A stretch of 64,000 bases of DNA from Streptomyces sp. NBC_00568 (lineage in GTDB: Bacteria; Actinomycetota; Actinomycetes; Streptomycetales; Streptomycetaceae), in assembly GCF_026341855.1 (NCBI RefSeq), contig NZ_JAPENW010000001.1, positions 4,951,001 through 5,015,000 of the forward strand. Direction: 5' to 3'. The notes under the pieces were generated by a model. It was not told the DNA's origin. It was given only the letters and a program-made list of their open reading frames with translations, and made no database searches. The first letter of the stretch is position 1, and each line of letters opens with the position of its first letter. This document shows positions 33,496-42,500 of this stretch, piece after piece. Position numbers and translations under genes: made by a program.

Positions 33496-33732
33496 ATGGC
33501 CCTGTTCAAGAAGCGGACGGTCGGCAAGCCCGGCGAGTGGTACTACTGCCTGGAGCACAAGAAGGTCGAGGAAGGCCCCGAGTGCCCGGCCAAGGACCGC
33601 TTCGGCCCGTACACCACCCGTGCGGAGGCCGAACACGCGATGGACCTCGCGCGGGAGCGGAACCTCGAGTGGGAGACGGACCCGAAGTGGCACGACGCCA
33701 CGGGCAAGGCGCCGGGCTCCGAGGACGACTGA
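33496..33732 (+). CDS. Conserved small protein, 78 residues
   Basis: Small soluble protein with no named domain, divergent from map. Sequence features: a basic start MALFKKRTVGKPGEWYYCL, a Cys pair spaced by 11 residues (YYCLEHKKVEEGPECPAK) that could bind metal, then FGPYTTRAEAEHAMDLARERN, which resembles a SPOR or short alpha-helical pattern, and a polar end. AAAGGAG precedes the ATG at ideal distance, so translation is likely. The type is conserved in Streptomyces as I recall, but I know of no function. Confidence 0.85.
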   Translation: MALFKKRTVGKPGEWYYCLEHKKVEEGPECPAKDRFGPYTTRAEAEHAMDLARERNLEWETDPKWHDATGKAPGSEDD

Positions 33733-33745
33733 GACACCGGGCCCT

Positions 33746-33773
33746 GGACCGAGGACCGAGGACCGAGGACCGA
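33746..33773. repeat. Four 7-bp tandem repeats
   Basis: GGACCGA four times in a row right after the small protein gene. The gap to the MFS gene (33733-33910) shows nothing else. Confidence 0.75.
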
Positions 33774-33910
33774 GGGCTGCGGAGACGCCGGGCCTCCTGA
33801 CCCTGCCCTTGGCCTGCTCGGTCCTGGCCCGCTCTGTCTTGGCCTGAGCCTTCTTGTCCGCGGGGCGGTCGTGGGCGACCCGGGCCCGGCGAGCGGCCGC
33901 ACGCGTCCCC

Positions 33911-35227
33911 TCAGGAAGCGGTCACCGGGGGCGCGGGCGGGAAGTCCTCCGCCCGTGCGGACCGCATCCGCAGCGCGTGCTCGTTCGTGCGGTCGTCGTA
34001 CGACATCAGCTTCGGCAGGCCGACGGCGAGCAGCCCCACCGCCCCGACGCAGAGCGCGCCGCCGGCCCAGACCGAGGTCCGTACGCCCGCCCACGCGGCC
34101 ATGCCACCGGCGCGGACCTGGCCGAGCTGGGGCCCGACGGAGTACGACAGCAGCTCGATCCCGGCGAGCCGTCCGCGCAGCTCGTCCGGGATCGTCTGGT
34201 TCCAGATGGCGGCGCGGAAGATTCCGCTGACCATGTCGCAGCAGCCGCCGAGAACGAGGCAGAGCAGCACCAGCCAGACGTTGTGCGCCACACCCGCGCC
34301 GGCCATCGCCAGCCCCCAGCACGCCGCCGCGAGCGCCACCATCCGCCCGTGCCGGTGTACGTGCGAGGTCCACCCGCTGGTGAGGCTGACGAGCAGCGAG
34401 CCGGCCGGAATCGCCGCGTACATCAGCCCCAGCGACCACGCGGCGTCCAGCTCGTCCGCGAGGAACGGCAGCACCGCGAGCGGCATCGCGAAGAACATCG
34501 CCGCGAGGTCGATGGCGTAGGTGCCCAGGAGTTCCTTGCGGCTCCACGCGTAGCGCGCGCCCTCGGCGATGGACCGCAGCGACGGTCTCGCCGCCTCGTG
34601 CGAGGCCGGCGACGGGGCGATCCCCGCGATCATGGCCACCGAGACGGCGAAGGTCACCAGGTCGACGGCGTAGGCCCAGCCCAGTCCGGCGTACGCCACG
34701 ACGACGCCCGCCAGCGCCGGGCCGGCGACGCCGCCCACCGTCCAGCGCAGCGAGTTGAGCGCGCCCGCGGCCGTCAGATGCTCGTGGGCCACGATCCGCG
34801 GGGTGAGGGCGTCCATCGCGGGGCGCTGGACCGCGCCGAGGGCGGCGGAGAGCGCGGCGACCACGTAGAGGGGCCAGACCGCGGGGTGCGGCAGTGTCGC
34901 GTCGACGAGCAGGACGGCGCACAGCACGCCCTGCCCGGCCTCCGTCCAGATGATCAGCTTCCGCTTGTCCAGGGCATCGGCGAGCGCCCCGCCGTACAGC
35001 CCGAAGACGACCATCGGGATCAGTTCCACGGCGCCGATCGCACCGACCGCCGCCGCCGAACCGGTGAGCGTCTTCATCTGCACCGGCAGCGCGACGAACG
35101 TCAGGAAGCTCCCGAAGTTGGTGACGAGCCCCGCCACCCACAGCCGCCGGAAGTCGGCGGAGGTCCGCCAGGGCGCGAGATCGGGCAGCAGCGCACGCAG
35201 CGGGGAAGAGGGAACGTCATCACTCAC
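33911..35227 (-). CDS. MFS transporter (EntS-like, DHA3)
   Basis: Twelve-helix exporter of 438 residues. The N-terminus PWRTSADFRRLWVAGLVTNFGSF has the FRRLWVAG feature common to enterobactin-exporter-like (EntS/DHA3) proteins; GGALADALDKRKLI is the MFS loop motif; DELRGRLAGIELLSYSVGPQLG is the second-half counterpart. The start is GTG 35227. Some relatives export siderophores; no siderophore gene is seen here, so the substrate stays open. Only a 136-bp gap separates it from the upstream SIS-like gene. Confidence 0.92.
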   Translation of the reverse strand: MSDDVPSSPLRALLPDLAPWRTSADFRRLWVAGLVTNFGSFLTFVALPVQMKTLTGSAAAVGAIGAVELIPMVVFGLYGGALADALDKRKLIIWTEAGQGVLCAVLLVDATLPHPAVWPLYVVAALSAALGAVQRPAMDALTPRIVAHEHLTAAGALNSLRWTVGGVAGPALAGVVVAYAGLGWAYAVDLVTFAVSVAMIAGIAPSPASHEAARPSLRSIAEGARYAWSRKELLGTYAIDLAAMFFAMPLAVLPFLADELDAAWSLGLMYAAIPAGSLLVSLTSGWTSHVHRHGRMVALAAACWGLAMAGAGVAHNVWLVLLCLVLGGCCDMVSGIFRAAIWNQTIPDELRGRLAGIELLSYSVGPQLGQVRAGGMAAWAGVRTSVWAGGALCVGAVGLLAVGLPKLMSYDDRTNEHALRMRSARAEDFPPAPPVTAS

Positions 35228-35363
35228 GACGGGCCATGCTCGGCGGAGCGAGGACGCGGGGCAACTGCTTTACGGCGTCGGCCACGGACCGGGATACGTC
35301 CCCGGCCCCCGACGGCGAGCACGGGTTACCGGCCGCCGCCGGGGGTGCCGGAGCCGGCTTCCG

Positions 35364-35966
35364 CTACCACCGGTACGACGGTGGGGCCGTCAACTGGTCC
35401 GCGAAGCGGGACAGCCGGTCGCGGAAGCGGCGTCGCCCCCGGGGTGAGGGCAGCGCGTTCTCCCCGGCCGCCGCGCTGACCAGATGCTGCACGGTGTCGA
35501 GATCGAGCTCGGGGTCCGGCGGCACGGCGAGCGACTCGTGGGCCAGCGCCGGCAGCTCGCCGTCTCCCCGGGACAGGGCCAGCACCGTCGCACCGGCCCG
35601 CCGGGCGTCGTGCACCCGCTCCAGCAGCGGGGCCCCGGGCGCGTCCGGCGCCACCACGAGCAGTGTCTCGCCGCGCCGGGCCGCCTCGATCCGTCCGAGC
35701 CCCACCGCCAGGTGAGCCGGATCGGACTCCCGCGCCCCGTGCCGCACCAGCGTCGGCGACAGCTCCGGCGTCCCCGACCACGCCGCCTCGTCCACGAGAT
35801 GCGCCGCGAGGTGCCAGGGCTCGTACTCCTCCGAGCCGACCAGCAGCAGCCCGCCGCCGTACGACACCACGGATCCCCGCAGCGTTCCCCCGAACCGCCG
35901 CGTCGCACCCAGCCATTCGGTCCCGGCAAGCACTTCGCGCAGCAGCGCGACCCGTACGGCATCCAT
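35364..35966 (-). CDS. SIS-like hypothetical protein
   Basis: Soluble protein of 200 residues. The central part, RRGETLLVVAPDAPGAPLLE followed by VHDARRAGATVLALSRGDGEL, resembles the SIS (sugar isomerase) fold, where a phosphosugar is bound by a Ser/Thr loop. The classical GxGxS start of the fold is changed to VVSYGGGLLLVGSEEY. The ATG at 35966 has GGGAGG eight bases upstream; the frame to 36062 is a shadow. It ends in a basic RGRRRFRDRLSRF stretch. Function is unknown; it is divergent from the sialidase, which could hint at amino-sugar handling (weak inference). Confidence 0.75.
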   Translation of the reverse strand: MDAVRVALLREVLAGTEWLGATRRFGGTLRGSVVSYGGGLLLVGSEEYEPWHLAAHLVDEAAWSGTPELSPTLVRHGARESDPAHLAVGLGRIEAARRGETLLVVAPDAPGAPLLERVHDARRAGATVLALSRGDGELPALAHESLAVPPDPELDLDTVQHLVSAAAGENALPSPRGRRRFRDRLSRFADQLTAPPSYRW

Positions 35967-36004
35967 GGCCGCATCCTCCCGCAACCTGCCACTCGTGACC
36001 CGGA

Positions 36005-36032
36005 GTTCACCACGAATTCGCCCAAGTTGGGC
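36005..36032. promoter_or_regulatory. Palindrome and 11-bp repeat units between divergent genes
   Basis: GCCCAAGTTGGGC (36020-36032) is a perfect 13-bp palindrome. It overlaps two 11-bp units, GTTCACCACGA and ATTCGCCCAAG (36005-36026), that each match 8 of 11 positions of a PHO-box unit. Either reading is speculative; the element is 50 bp before the sialidase start. Confidence 0.3.
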
Positions 36033-36082
36033 AGAAGTCCGCACCACTGACCCCACGAGCAACCACAGGAGGGAGCCCGACC

Positions 36083-37258
36083 ATGACGGAGTCGAGCGCC
36101 GAGCCCAGCACCGGTACGGGCCCCGGGACGAACACCGGCATGAGCACCGGCATGAGCACCGGCACGAGTGCGGACGCGGCGGCGAGTGGCGGGGTGAGCG
36201 TTCCCTTCCGTGCCGGGCGCGAGGGCTACGCGAGCTTCCGGATCCCCGCCGTCGTCGCCACCGGAACCGGCACCCTGCTGGCCTTCTGCGAGGGCAGAGT
36301 CGGTTCCGCGCACGACCACGGCAACATCGACATCGTGCTCAAACGGTCCGCGGACGGCGGCCGTACCTGGGGCCCGCTCCAGGCCGTGGCCAAGAACGGC
36401 GTCAACCTCGCCGGGAACCCCGCGCCCGTCGTCCTCGACACGGGCCGCGTCCTGCTCGTCCACGTCCGCAGCGCGGCCTCCGCAACCGAGGACGCCCTGC
36501 TGCGCGGCAAGGTGAAGGTGGCCGACGGGCGGCGCGTATGGGTGCAGCACAGCGACGACGACGGGCTCACCTGGTCGGCCCCGAAGGAGATCACCGGGCA
36601 GGTGAAGAAGGCCGGTTGGCGCTGGTACGCCACCACGCCCGGGCACGCCGTCCAGCTCGCCTCCGGCCGGGTGCTGGTCCCCGGCAACCACACCCTGCCG
36701 CCCACGGGCACGGACAACGGCACCGAGGCGAAGTACAACAGCGGCCACTGCCTGCTCAGCGACGACCGCGGCGCGACCTGGTACCTCGGCTACCTGGACG
36801 AGAACACCAACGGCTACGTCAACGTCAACGAGACCAGCGCGGCCGAACTCCCCGACGGACGCGTCTACTTCAGCGCCCGCAACGACTCCCCGTCGCCCGG
36901 AAACCGCGCCGACGCCCACTCCCGCGACGGCGGCAGAACCCTGGTCAAGCCCTTCCGCCCGCAGGCCGGCCTCGTCACCCCCGTCGTCCAGGGCAGCCTC
37001 CTCCAGCTCCGCGACCCCGACCTGCTCCTGTACTCCGGACCCGCGGATCCGGCGTTCCGCGCCCTGATGACCATCCGTGCCTCGGCCGACGGCGGCACCA
37101 CCTGGCGGTCCGCGCATACGGTGGACGGGCTGCCCGCCGCGTACTCCGATCTCGTGCGCGTCGACACCGCGACCGTCGGACTCCTCTACGAGACCGGTGA
37201 CTTCGGCGCCTACGAGACGATCACCTTCCGGCGCGTCCCGGTGGCCGGGCTCGGGTGA
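36083..37258 (+). CDS. Exo-alpha-sialidase-like protein (BNR repeats)
   Basis: Six-bladed beta-propeller glycosidase of the GH33/BNR type, 391 residues. FRIP, which carries the first catalytic Arg, lies in YASFRIPAVVA. Asp-box repeats (SxDxGxTW) occur five times: SADGGRTW, SDDDGLTW, SDDRGATW, a degenerate SRDGGRTL and SADGGTTW. The late YSDLVRVD and GLLYETGD supply the usual Tyr/Glu pair. The first 35 residues are only Thr/Gly/Ser/Met repeats (NTGMSTGMSTGTS), with no signal peptide, so export is unexplained; the enzyme may be cytoplasmic. GGAGG precedes ATG 36083. Confidence 0.88.
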   Translation: MTESSAEPSTGTGPGTNTGMSTGMSTGTSADAAASGGVSVPFRAGREGYASFRIPAVVATGTGTLLAFCEGRVGSAHDHGNIDIVLKRSADGGRTWGPLQAVAKNGVNLAGNPAPVVLDTGRVLLVHVRSAASATEDALLRGKVKVADGRRVWVQHSDDDGLTWSAPKEITGQVKKAGWRWYATTPGHAVQLASGRVLVPGNHTLPPTGTDNGTEAKYNSGHCLLSDDRGATWYLGYLDENTNGYVNVNETSAAELPDGRVYFSARNDSPSPGNRADAHSRDGGRTLVKPFRPQAGLVTPVVQGSLLQLRDPDLLLYSGPADPAFRALMTIRASADGGTTWRSAHTVDGLPAAYSDLVRVDTATVGLLYETGDFGAYETITFRRVPVAGLG

Positions 37259-37326
37259 CCGCGGTCACCCGGGGAGCGCGGCCACCTGAGACCCACGGCC
37301 GCCGCGCGCGCACGTAAAGTCGGCCC

Positions 37327-38031
37327 ATGACCTCTACTGACAGTGCACAGAAGGCCCCCGCCAAGGACCCCTGGGACCTGCCCGACGTGTCCGGGCTCGT
37401 CGTCGGCGTGCTCGGTGGCACCGGTCCGCAGGGCAAGGGCCTCGCCTACCGGCTCGCCAGGGCCGGGCAGAAGGTGATCATCGGCTCGCGCGCCGCTGAC
37501 CGTGCGCGGAGCGCGGCCGAGGAGCTCGGCAACGGTGTGGAGGGAGCCGACAACGCGGAGACCGCGCGCCGCAGCGACATCGTGATCGTCGCCGTGCCGT
37601 GGGAAGGTCACGGCAAGACCCTCGAATCGCTGCGCGAGGAGCTGGCCGGAAAGCTCGTCGTCGACTGCGTGAACCCGCTCGGCTTCGACAAGAAGGGCGC
37701 GTACGCGCTGAAGCCGGAGGAGGGCAGCGCCGCCGAACAGGCCGCCGCCCTGCTGCCCGGCTCCCGGGTGACCGCGGCCTTCCACCACCTCTCCGCCGTG
37801 CTGCTCGCGGACCCGGAGATCGAGGAGATCGACACCGATGTGATGGTCCTCGGCGAGGAGCGGGCGGATGTCGAGATCGTCCAGGCCCTCGCGGGCCGCA
37901 TCCCCGGTATGCGTGGCGTCTTCTCCGGCCGCCTGCGCAACGCCCACCAGGTCGAGGCCCTGGTCGCCAACCTGATCTCGGTGAACCGCCGCTACAAGGC
38001 CCACGCGGGTCTGCGGGTGACGGACGTATAG
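37327..38031 (+). CDS. npdG: F420-dependent NADP reductase
   Basis: Transfers hydride between NADPH and coenzyme F420, 234 residues. After a 24-residue polar lead the Rossmann motif is VVGVLGGTGPQGKGLAYRLA. The NADP-binding region GSRAADRARSAAEEL carries the Ser/Arg that select the phosphate, then VIVAVPWEGHGKTL. The C-terminal half has VDCVNPLGFDKKGAY, AAFHHLSAVLL and SGRLRNAHQVEALVANLISVN, all typical of NpdG. It supports F420-dependent redox reactions in Streptomyces. Downstream a strong hairpin follows the stop by 8 bp. Confidence 0.94.
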   Translation: MTSTDSAQKAPAKDPWDLPDVSGLVVGVLGGTGPQGKGLAYRLARAGQKVIIGSRAADRARSAAEELGNGVEGADNAETARRSDIVIVAVPWEGHGKTLESLREELAGKLVVDCVNPLGFDKKGAYALKPEEGSAAEQAAALLPGSRVTAAFHHLSAVLLADPEIEEIDTDVMVLGEERADVEIVQALAGRIPGMRGVFSGRLRNAHQVEALVANLISVNRRYKAHAGLRVTDV

Positions 38032-38038
38032 GTCGCGT

Positions 38039-38068
38039 GGGGGACACTGGTCGAAAGCAGTGTCCCCC
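38039..38068 (+). terminator. Terminator of npdG
   Basis: Perfect 11-bp stem GGGGGACACTG with CAGTGTCCCCC, loop of eight bases. No U tract. The small membrane protein gene begins 18 bp later, so some read-through is likely, or that gene has its own promoter. Confidence 0.7.
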
Positions 38069-38085
38069 CGACAGGAGCCGACCCC

Positions 38086-38247
38086 ATGCCCCGCCTCGCT
38101 CTCTACGCCCTCGCCGTCTGTGTCCTCTCCGTGGCCGCGGCCGTCGTCTCGTTCGTCCAGGGCAGCTGGCTGGGCATCGTGTGGGTGCTGATCGCGGGCC
38201 TGTCGTCGAACATGACCTGGTACTACGCGCGGCGCGGCCGGGCGTAG
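38086..38247 (+). CDS. Small membrane protein, 53 residues
   Basis: Frame MPRLALYALAVCVLSVAAAV to GRA with stop TAG at 38245. Two hydrophobic segments, about residues 3-22 and 28-45, and a basic tail (YYARRGRA) make it a hairpin membrane protein with both ends inside. ACAGGAG precedes the ATG at 38086. Third codon positions are almost all G or C, supporting coding. No homologue or function is known to me. It sits after the npdG hairpin and ends 59 bp before the convergent site-2 protease. Confidence 0.75.
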   Translation: MPRLALYALAVCVLSVAAAVVSFVQGSWLGIVWVLIAGLSSNMTWYYARRGRA

Positions 38248-38306
38248 CGGCCGGCCGGGAGTCCGGCCAGGTCAGGAGTCCAGGCCGGTCAGGACTTCAG
38301 GCCCGG

Positions 38307-39104
38307 TCAGGACTTCAGGCAGATGTCGTTGTTCTCCTGCCAGAAGCGGTAGAGCCACTGGCCGCAGTCCGCTTCACCGGGGCCGATGCCCAGGCCGCGC
38401 AGGACGGCATCGACGATGTCGAAGAACTCGCGGTTCACCGACGGGATCCACAGCACCGCGAACACCGCGAGCAGACCGAACGGCGCGAAGGGCTCGACCT
38501 GACGGCGGACGTCGTACGACAGCCAGGGCTCGATCACGCCGTAGCCGTCCAGGCCCGGGACCGGCAGGAAGTTCAGGATCGCGGCCGTGACCTGGAGCAG
38601 CGCGAGGAACGCCAGCGCGTAGCGGAAGGCGTCCGGGACGCCGTCCAGGGCGTGCAGCCAGAACGGCGCCGTGCACACGACGGCGAACAGGACGTTCGTC
38701 AGCGGGCCCGCCGCCGAGATCAGGCTGTGCTTCCAGCGGCCCTGGATGCGGTTCCGCTCGATGAAGACCGCGCCGCCCGGCAGCCCGATCCCGCCCATGA
38801 TCACGAAGATCACCGGCAGCACGATGCTCAGCAGGGCGTGCGTGTACTTCAGCGGGTTCAGGGTCAGATAGCCCTTGGCGCCGATCGAGATGTCGCCGCT
38901 GTGCAGCGCGGTGCGGGCGTGCGCGTACTCGTGGAGACAGAGCGAGACGATCCAGGCGGCCGTCACGAACAGGAAGACGGCCATACCGGGCAGCTCGGCG
39001 AATCCGGTCCAGGTGGCCCAGCCGGTCACCGCCATGACAGTCACGATCCCGACGAAGACGGGACTGATCCTCCGGTCGCTGCGGCGGGTCGCGGCGGTGG
39101 TCAT
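38307..39104 (-). CDS. Site-2 protease family protein (M50)
   Basis: Intramembrane zinc metalloprotease-like protein of 265 residues. The HExxH motif is CLHEYAHAR, and the third ligand lies in ILNFLPVPGLDGYGVIEP (the NxxPxPxLDG signature). About six helices; no PDZ domain, so it belongs to the short bacterial group. The C-terminus (FDIVDAVLRGLG onwards, ending DICLKS) has two Cys and looks exposed. The start is ATG 39104 with AGGGAG upstream; the open frame upstream is not coding. The substrate is unknown. Confidence 0.93.
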   Translation of the reverse strand: MTTAATRRSDRRISPVFVGIVTVMAVTGWATWTGFAELPGMAVFLFVTAAWIVSLCLHEYAHARTALHSGDISIGAKGYLTLNPLKYTHALLSIVLPVIFVIMGGIGLPGGAVFIERNRIQGRWKHSLISAAGPLTNVLFAVVCTAPFWLHALDGVPDAFRYALAFLALLQVTAAILNFLPVPGLDGYGVIEPWLSYDVRRQVEPFAPFGLLAVFAVLWIPSVNREFFDIVDAVLRGLGIGPGEADCGQWLYRFWQENNDICLKS

Positions 39105-39579
39105 GGGGCTCCCTGGACTGGCTGGGCTGACACATGTGTGCTCGGGCCTGCCCGACCGTACCGGGCTCACGCCGAAAACGTCTCGCCATCGGACATTGGT
39201 TCCGGGGAGGGTGGGGGGATGGGGAGAAGACGTGTCTGGTCGCGGGCACCGCACGACGGACCCGGGGACGGAGCGGGACCCGACCCCGGCCGAGGGGTCG
39301 GGAGGACCGGTCCGCCCACCGGCGAGCGGCACGGTGCCCGGTGAGCGGCACAGTGCCCAGTGGCCCGGGACGACCGGCACGGTCCGTACGATCCACCTGG
39401 TGCACCAGGACTTCCCGGAGACCGCGCCCGGCTCACTCACCTGGGCACCGGTGCCCGCGTCGCGGTCGCCGGCGGCCGCGGACAGCGGCTCCCGAGCGGT
39501 TCGGCGACGGCCGGGCCGGTGTCCTCGCCGACCTCGAACTCCACGTACCCGACCCCCTCACCTGATGCCACCGGAGACA
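39105..39579. other. 475-bp divergent region
   Basis: Lies between the site-2 protease and the SARP regulator, which point away from each other. No gene is supported; the frames here are unlike known proteins. It holds a 16-bp direct repeat, GAGCGGCACRGTGCCC, at 39324-39339 and 39343-39358 (period 19), a possible regulator site, 220 bp before the SARP start. Confidence 0.5.
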
Positions 39580-42500
39580 ATGGACCCCGTGCGCTATCGC
39601 ATCCTCGGTACCACCCGGGCACTCCGCCCCGACGGCACGTCCGTCCCGGTCGGCGGGGCGCGGCTGCGTGCCCTGCTGACCGTCCTCGCGCTGCGGCCCG
39701 GACGGACCGTTTCGGCCGCCGTCCTGGTCGACGAGGTGTGGGACGGCGACCCGCCCGCGGACGCGCCCGGCGCGCTGCAGGCGCTGGTCGGGCGGCTGCG
39801 CAGGGCGCTCGGGGCGGACGCGGTGGAGTCGGTGGACGGCGGCTACCGGCTGGCGGCGTCCTCCGACGACGTCGACCTGCACCGGTTCGAGCGGCTCGCG
39901 GGCGAGGGCATCCGCGCCCTCGCCGACGGAGACCCCGCCAAAGCGGCCGCCGTCCTGGAGGACGCCCTCGCCCTGTGGCACGGCCCGGCCCTGGCCGACC
40001 TCCCGGACCGCACCGCCGAGTCGGCCCGCTGGGAGACCCGGCGTCTCGACGTCCGCCGTGCCCGTCTCGGCGCGGCCCTCGCCCTCGGTCACGCCGAACA
40101 GGCCCTGCCCGAGCTCACCGCCCTCTGCGATCTGCACCCGCTCGACGAGCCGCTGCACGTCCTGCGGCTGCGCGCTCTCCGCGACGCGGGCCGGCCCGCC
40201 GAGGCCCTCGCCGCCTATGAGTCCGTACGCGCCCTCCTCGCCGACCGCCTGGGCTCGGACCCGGGTCCGGAACTGCGTTCCCTGCACGCGGAGCTTCTGG
40301 CCGGCCCCCGGGATCGGTCCGGCCCCCGGGACGGGTCCGGCGCTCGTGGCCGGACCGGGGCGCGTTCCGGCGCCGGAACACCCGCCGCCTCCGCTGCCCC
40401 CGCCTCCGTCGAAGGCGCGCTCGCCGCAGCCGCACACACCGCGGTCTCGGCCGAGGGGACCGGAACCGGCACCGGTGCAGGTGTCGGCGCAGGTGTCGGC
40501 ACCGGCGCCTCAGGCACCGCAGGCGCAGGGGCCGGGCACCTGGCCCCGGACGCCGGGCATCCTGCGCCGGACGCCCCCGGCCCCACCGCTGGCGAAGCCG
40601 CCCATGCCCCGGGACCGGCGTTCACTTCCCGTATCAGCCCCGCGTCACCGCCCCCCGGCAACCTCCGGGCCCGGCTCACGTCCTTCGTGGGTCGGGAGTC
40701 CGACATCGATGCCATCCGGGGCGATCTCGCGGGGGCCCGGCTCGTGACCTTGCTCGGGCCCGGCGGGGCGGGCAAGACACGGTTGTCCCAGGAGGTGGCG
40801 GAGGCTCTGGCCCCCACCCTGCGGGACGGGGTGTGGCTGGCCGAACTGGCACCGGTGGACGACCCGAAGGCCGTGCCCGAGGCCGTGCTGACCGCGGTCG
40901 GCGCCCGCGAGACCGTGCTGCGCGGAGCGGGTGCCGAGGAGATGCGGGCCGTGGCCGAGCGGCACGACGACCCGCTCACCCGGCTCGCCGAACACTGCGC
41001 CAAGCGCCGGATGCTGATCGTCCTCGACAACTGCGAGCATGTCGTCGACGCCGCCGCGCGCCTCGCCGAGGCGCTGCTGGAACGCTGCCCGGGACTGACG
41101 GTGCTCGCCACCAGCCGTGAACCCCTCGGCGTACCGGGGGAGTTGCTGCGGCCCGTGGATCCGCTGCCGGAGCCCGTCGCACTGCGGCTCCTCGCCGACC
41201 GGGGAGCCGCCGCCCGGCCCGGCTTCCGTGTCGAGGACGACCCCGGGGCGGCGGCGGAGATCTGCCGGCGCCTCGACGGCCTTCCGCTCGCCATCGAACT
41301 CGCCGCCGCCCGGCTGCGGATGCTCACCCCGCGGCAGATCGCCGACCGGCTCGACGACCGGTTCCGGCTGCTGACCTCGGGCAGCCGCACCGTGCTGCCC
41401 CGGCAGCAGACCCTGCGCGCCGTCGTCGACTGGTCCTGGGACCTGCTCGACGAGGCCGAACGGGACGTCCTGCGGCGGCTGTCCGTCTTCGCGGGCGGCT
41501 GCGACCTCGCCGCCGCCGAGGCCGTCTGCGGCCCTGCGGCGCTGGACGTCCTCGGCTCGCTCGTCGACAAGTCCCTTGTCGTCGCGGCCCCTTCGGGCGA
41601 AGGGGAGACGCAGATGCGCTACCGGCTCCTGGAGACCGTGGCCGAGTACGCGGGGGAACGCCTCGACGAGTCCGGCGCCCGCCACGCCACCGAGCGCGCC
41701 CACCTCACGTACTACCGCGAACTCGCGCGTACCGCCGACCCCGTCCTGCGCGGCCCCGGCCAGCGTGCGGCGATCGACCTCATCGAGCGCGAGTACGAGA
41801 ACCTGCGCACCGCCCTGCGGCACGCGGTGGCCGATCGCGACGAGCAGGAGGCGCTGTGCATGGTCCTCTCGCTGTCCTGGTACTGGCAGATCCGCGACCA
41901 GCGCGTCGACGCCCGCGCCTGGGCCCGTGAGGCGATGGCCCTCGGTCCCGATCCCTTCCTGCCGCCCGTGCGTCCGGCCGCCCCGCTGTACGTGCGCTGC
42001 ACGGACGCCCCGCCGCCGATGCGCGCGGAAGTCCTCGAAGAGGCCCGGCGCGGTGTCCATCTCGTCCATCTCGCCTATATGGACATGGACATGGAGGCCT
42101 GGCAGACCCCGGACGCGCAGGAGAAACTCCGCACCATCGGCGCGACCTACGAGCCCGGTATGCCGCAGACCTGCCGCAACCCCGGCAACCTCTGGTTCTA
42201 CGCCGTGCTGCTCACCAGCACCATGGACCGGTTCACCGAGGTGATCAACAAGACGGTCAGCACCTGCCGCGAACTCGGCTACGACTGGGAACTGGCCGCC
42301 GCCCTCCAGATGCGCGCCAACGTCCTCGCCAACCGGGCCGACCTGGCGGGTGAGGCCACGGTGGACGCCGACGAGGCCCTGGAGCTGTTCGACCGGATCG
42401 GCGACGCGTGGGGTGCCGCCGAGTCGCTCTCCGCGCGCGGTGAGGCCCATGAGCGCAAGGGCGACTACGCGGCCGCCGCGGCGGACTACGCGGCGGCCGA

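Noticed and set aside
38875..39579. N-terminal extension of the SARP regulator by 235 codons
   Set aside because: This part lies antisense to the site-2 protease and lacks domains; the family begins near MDPVRYRIL, which has its own ribosome binding site.
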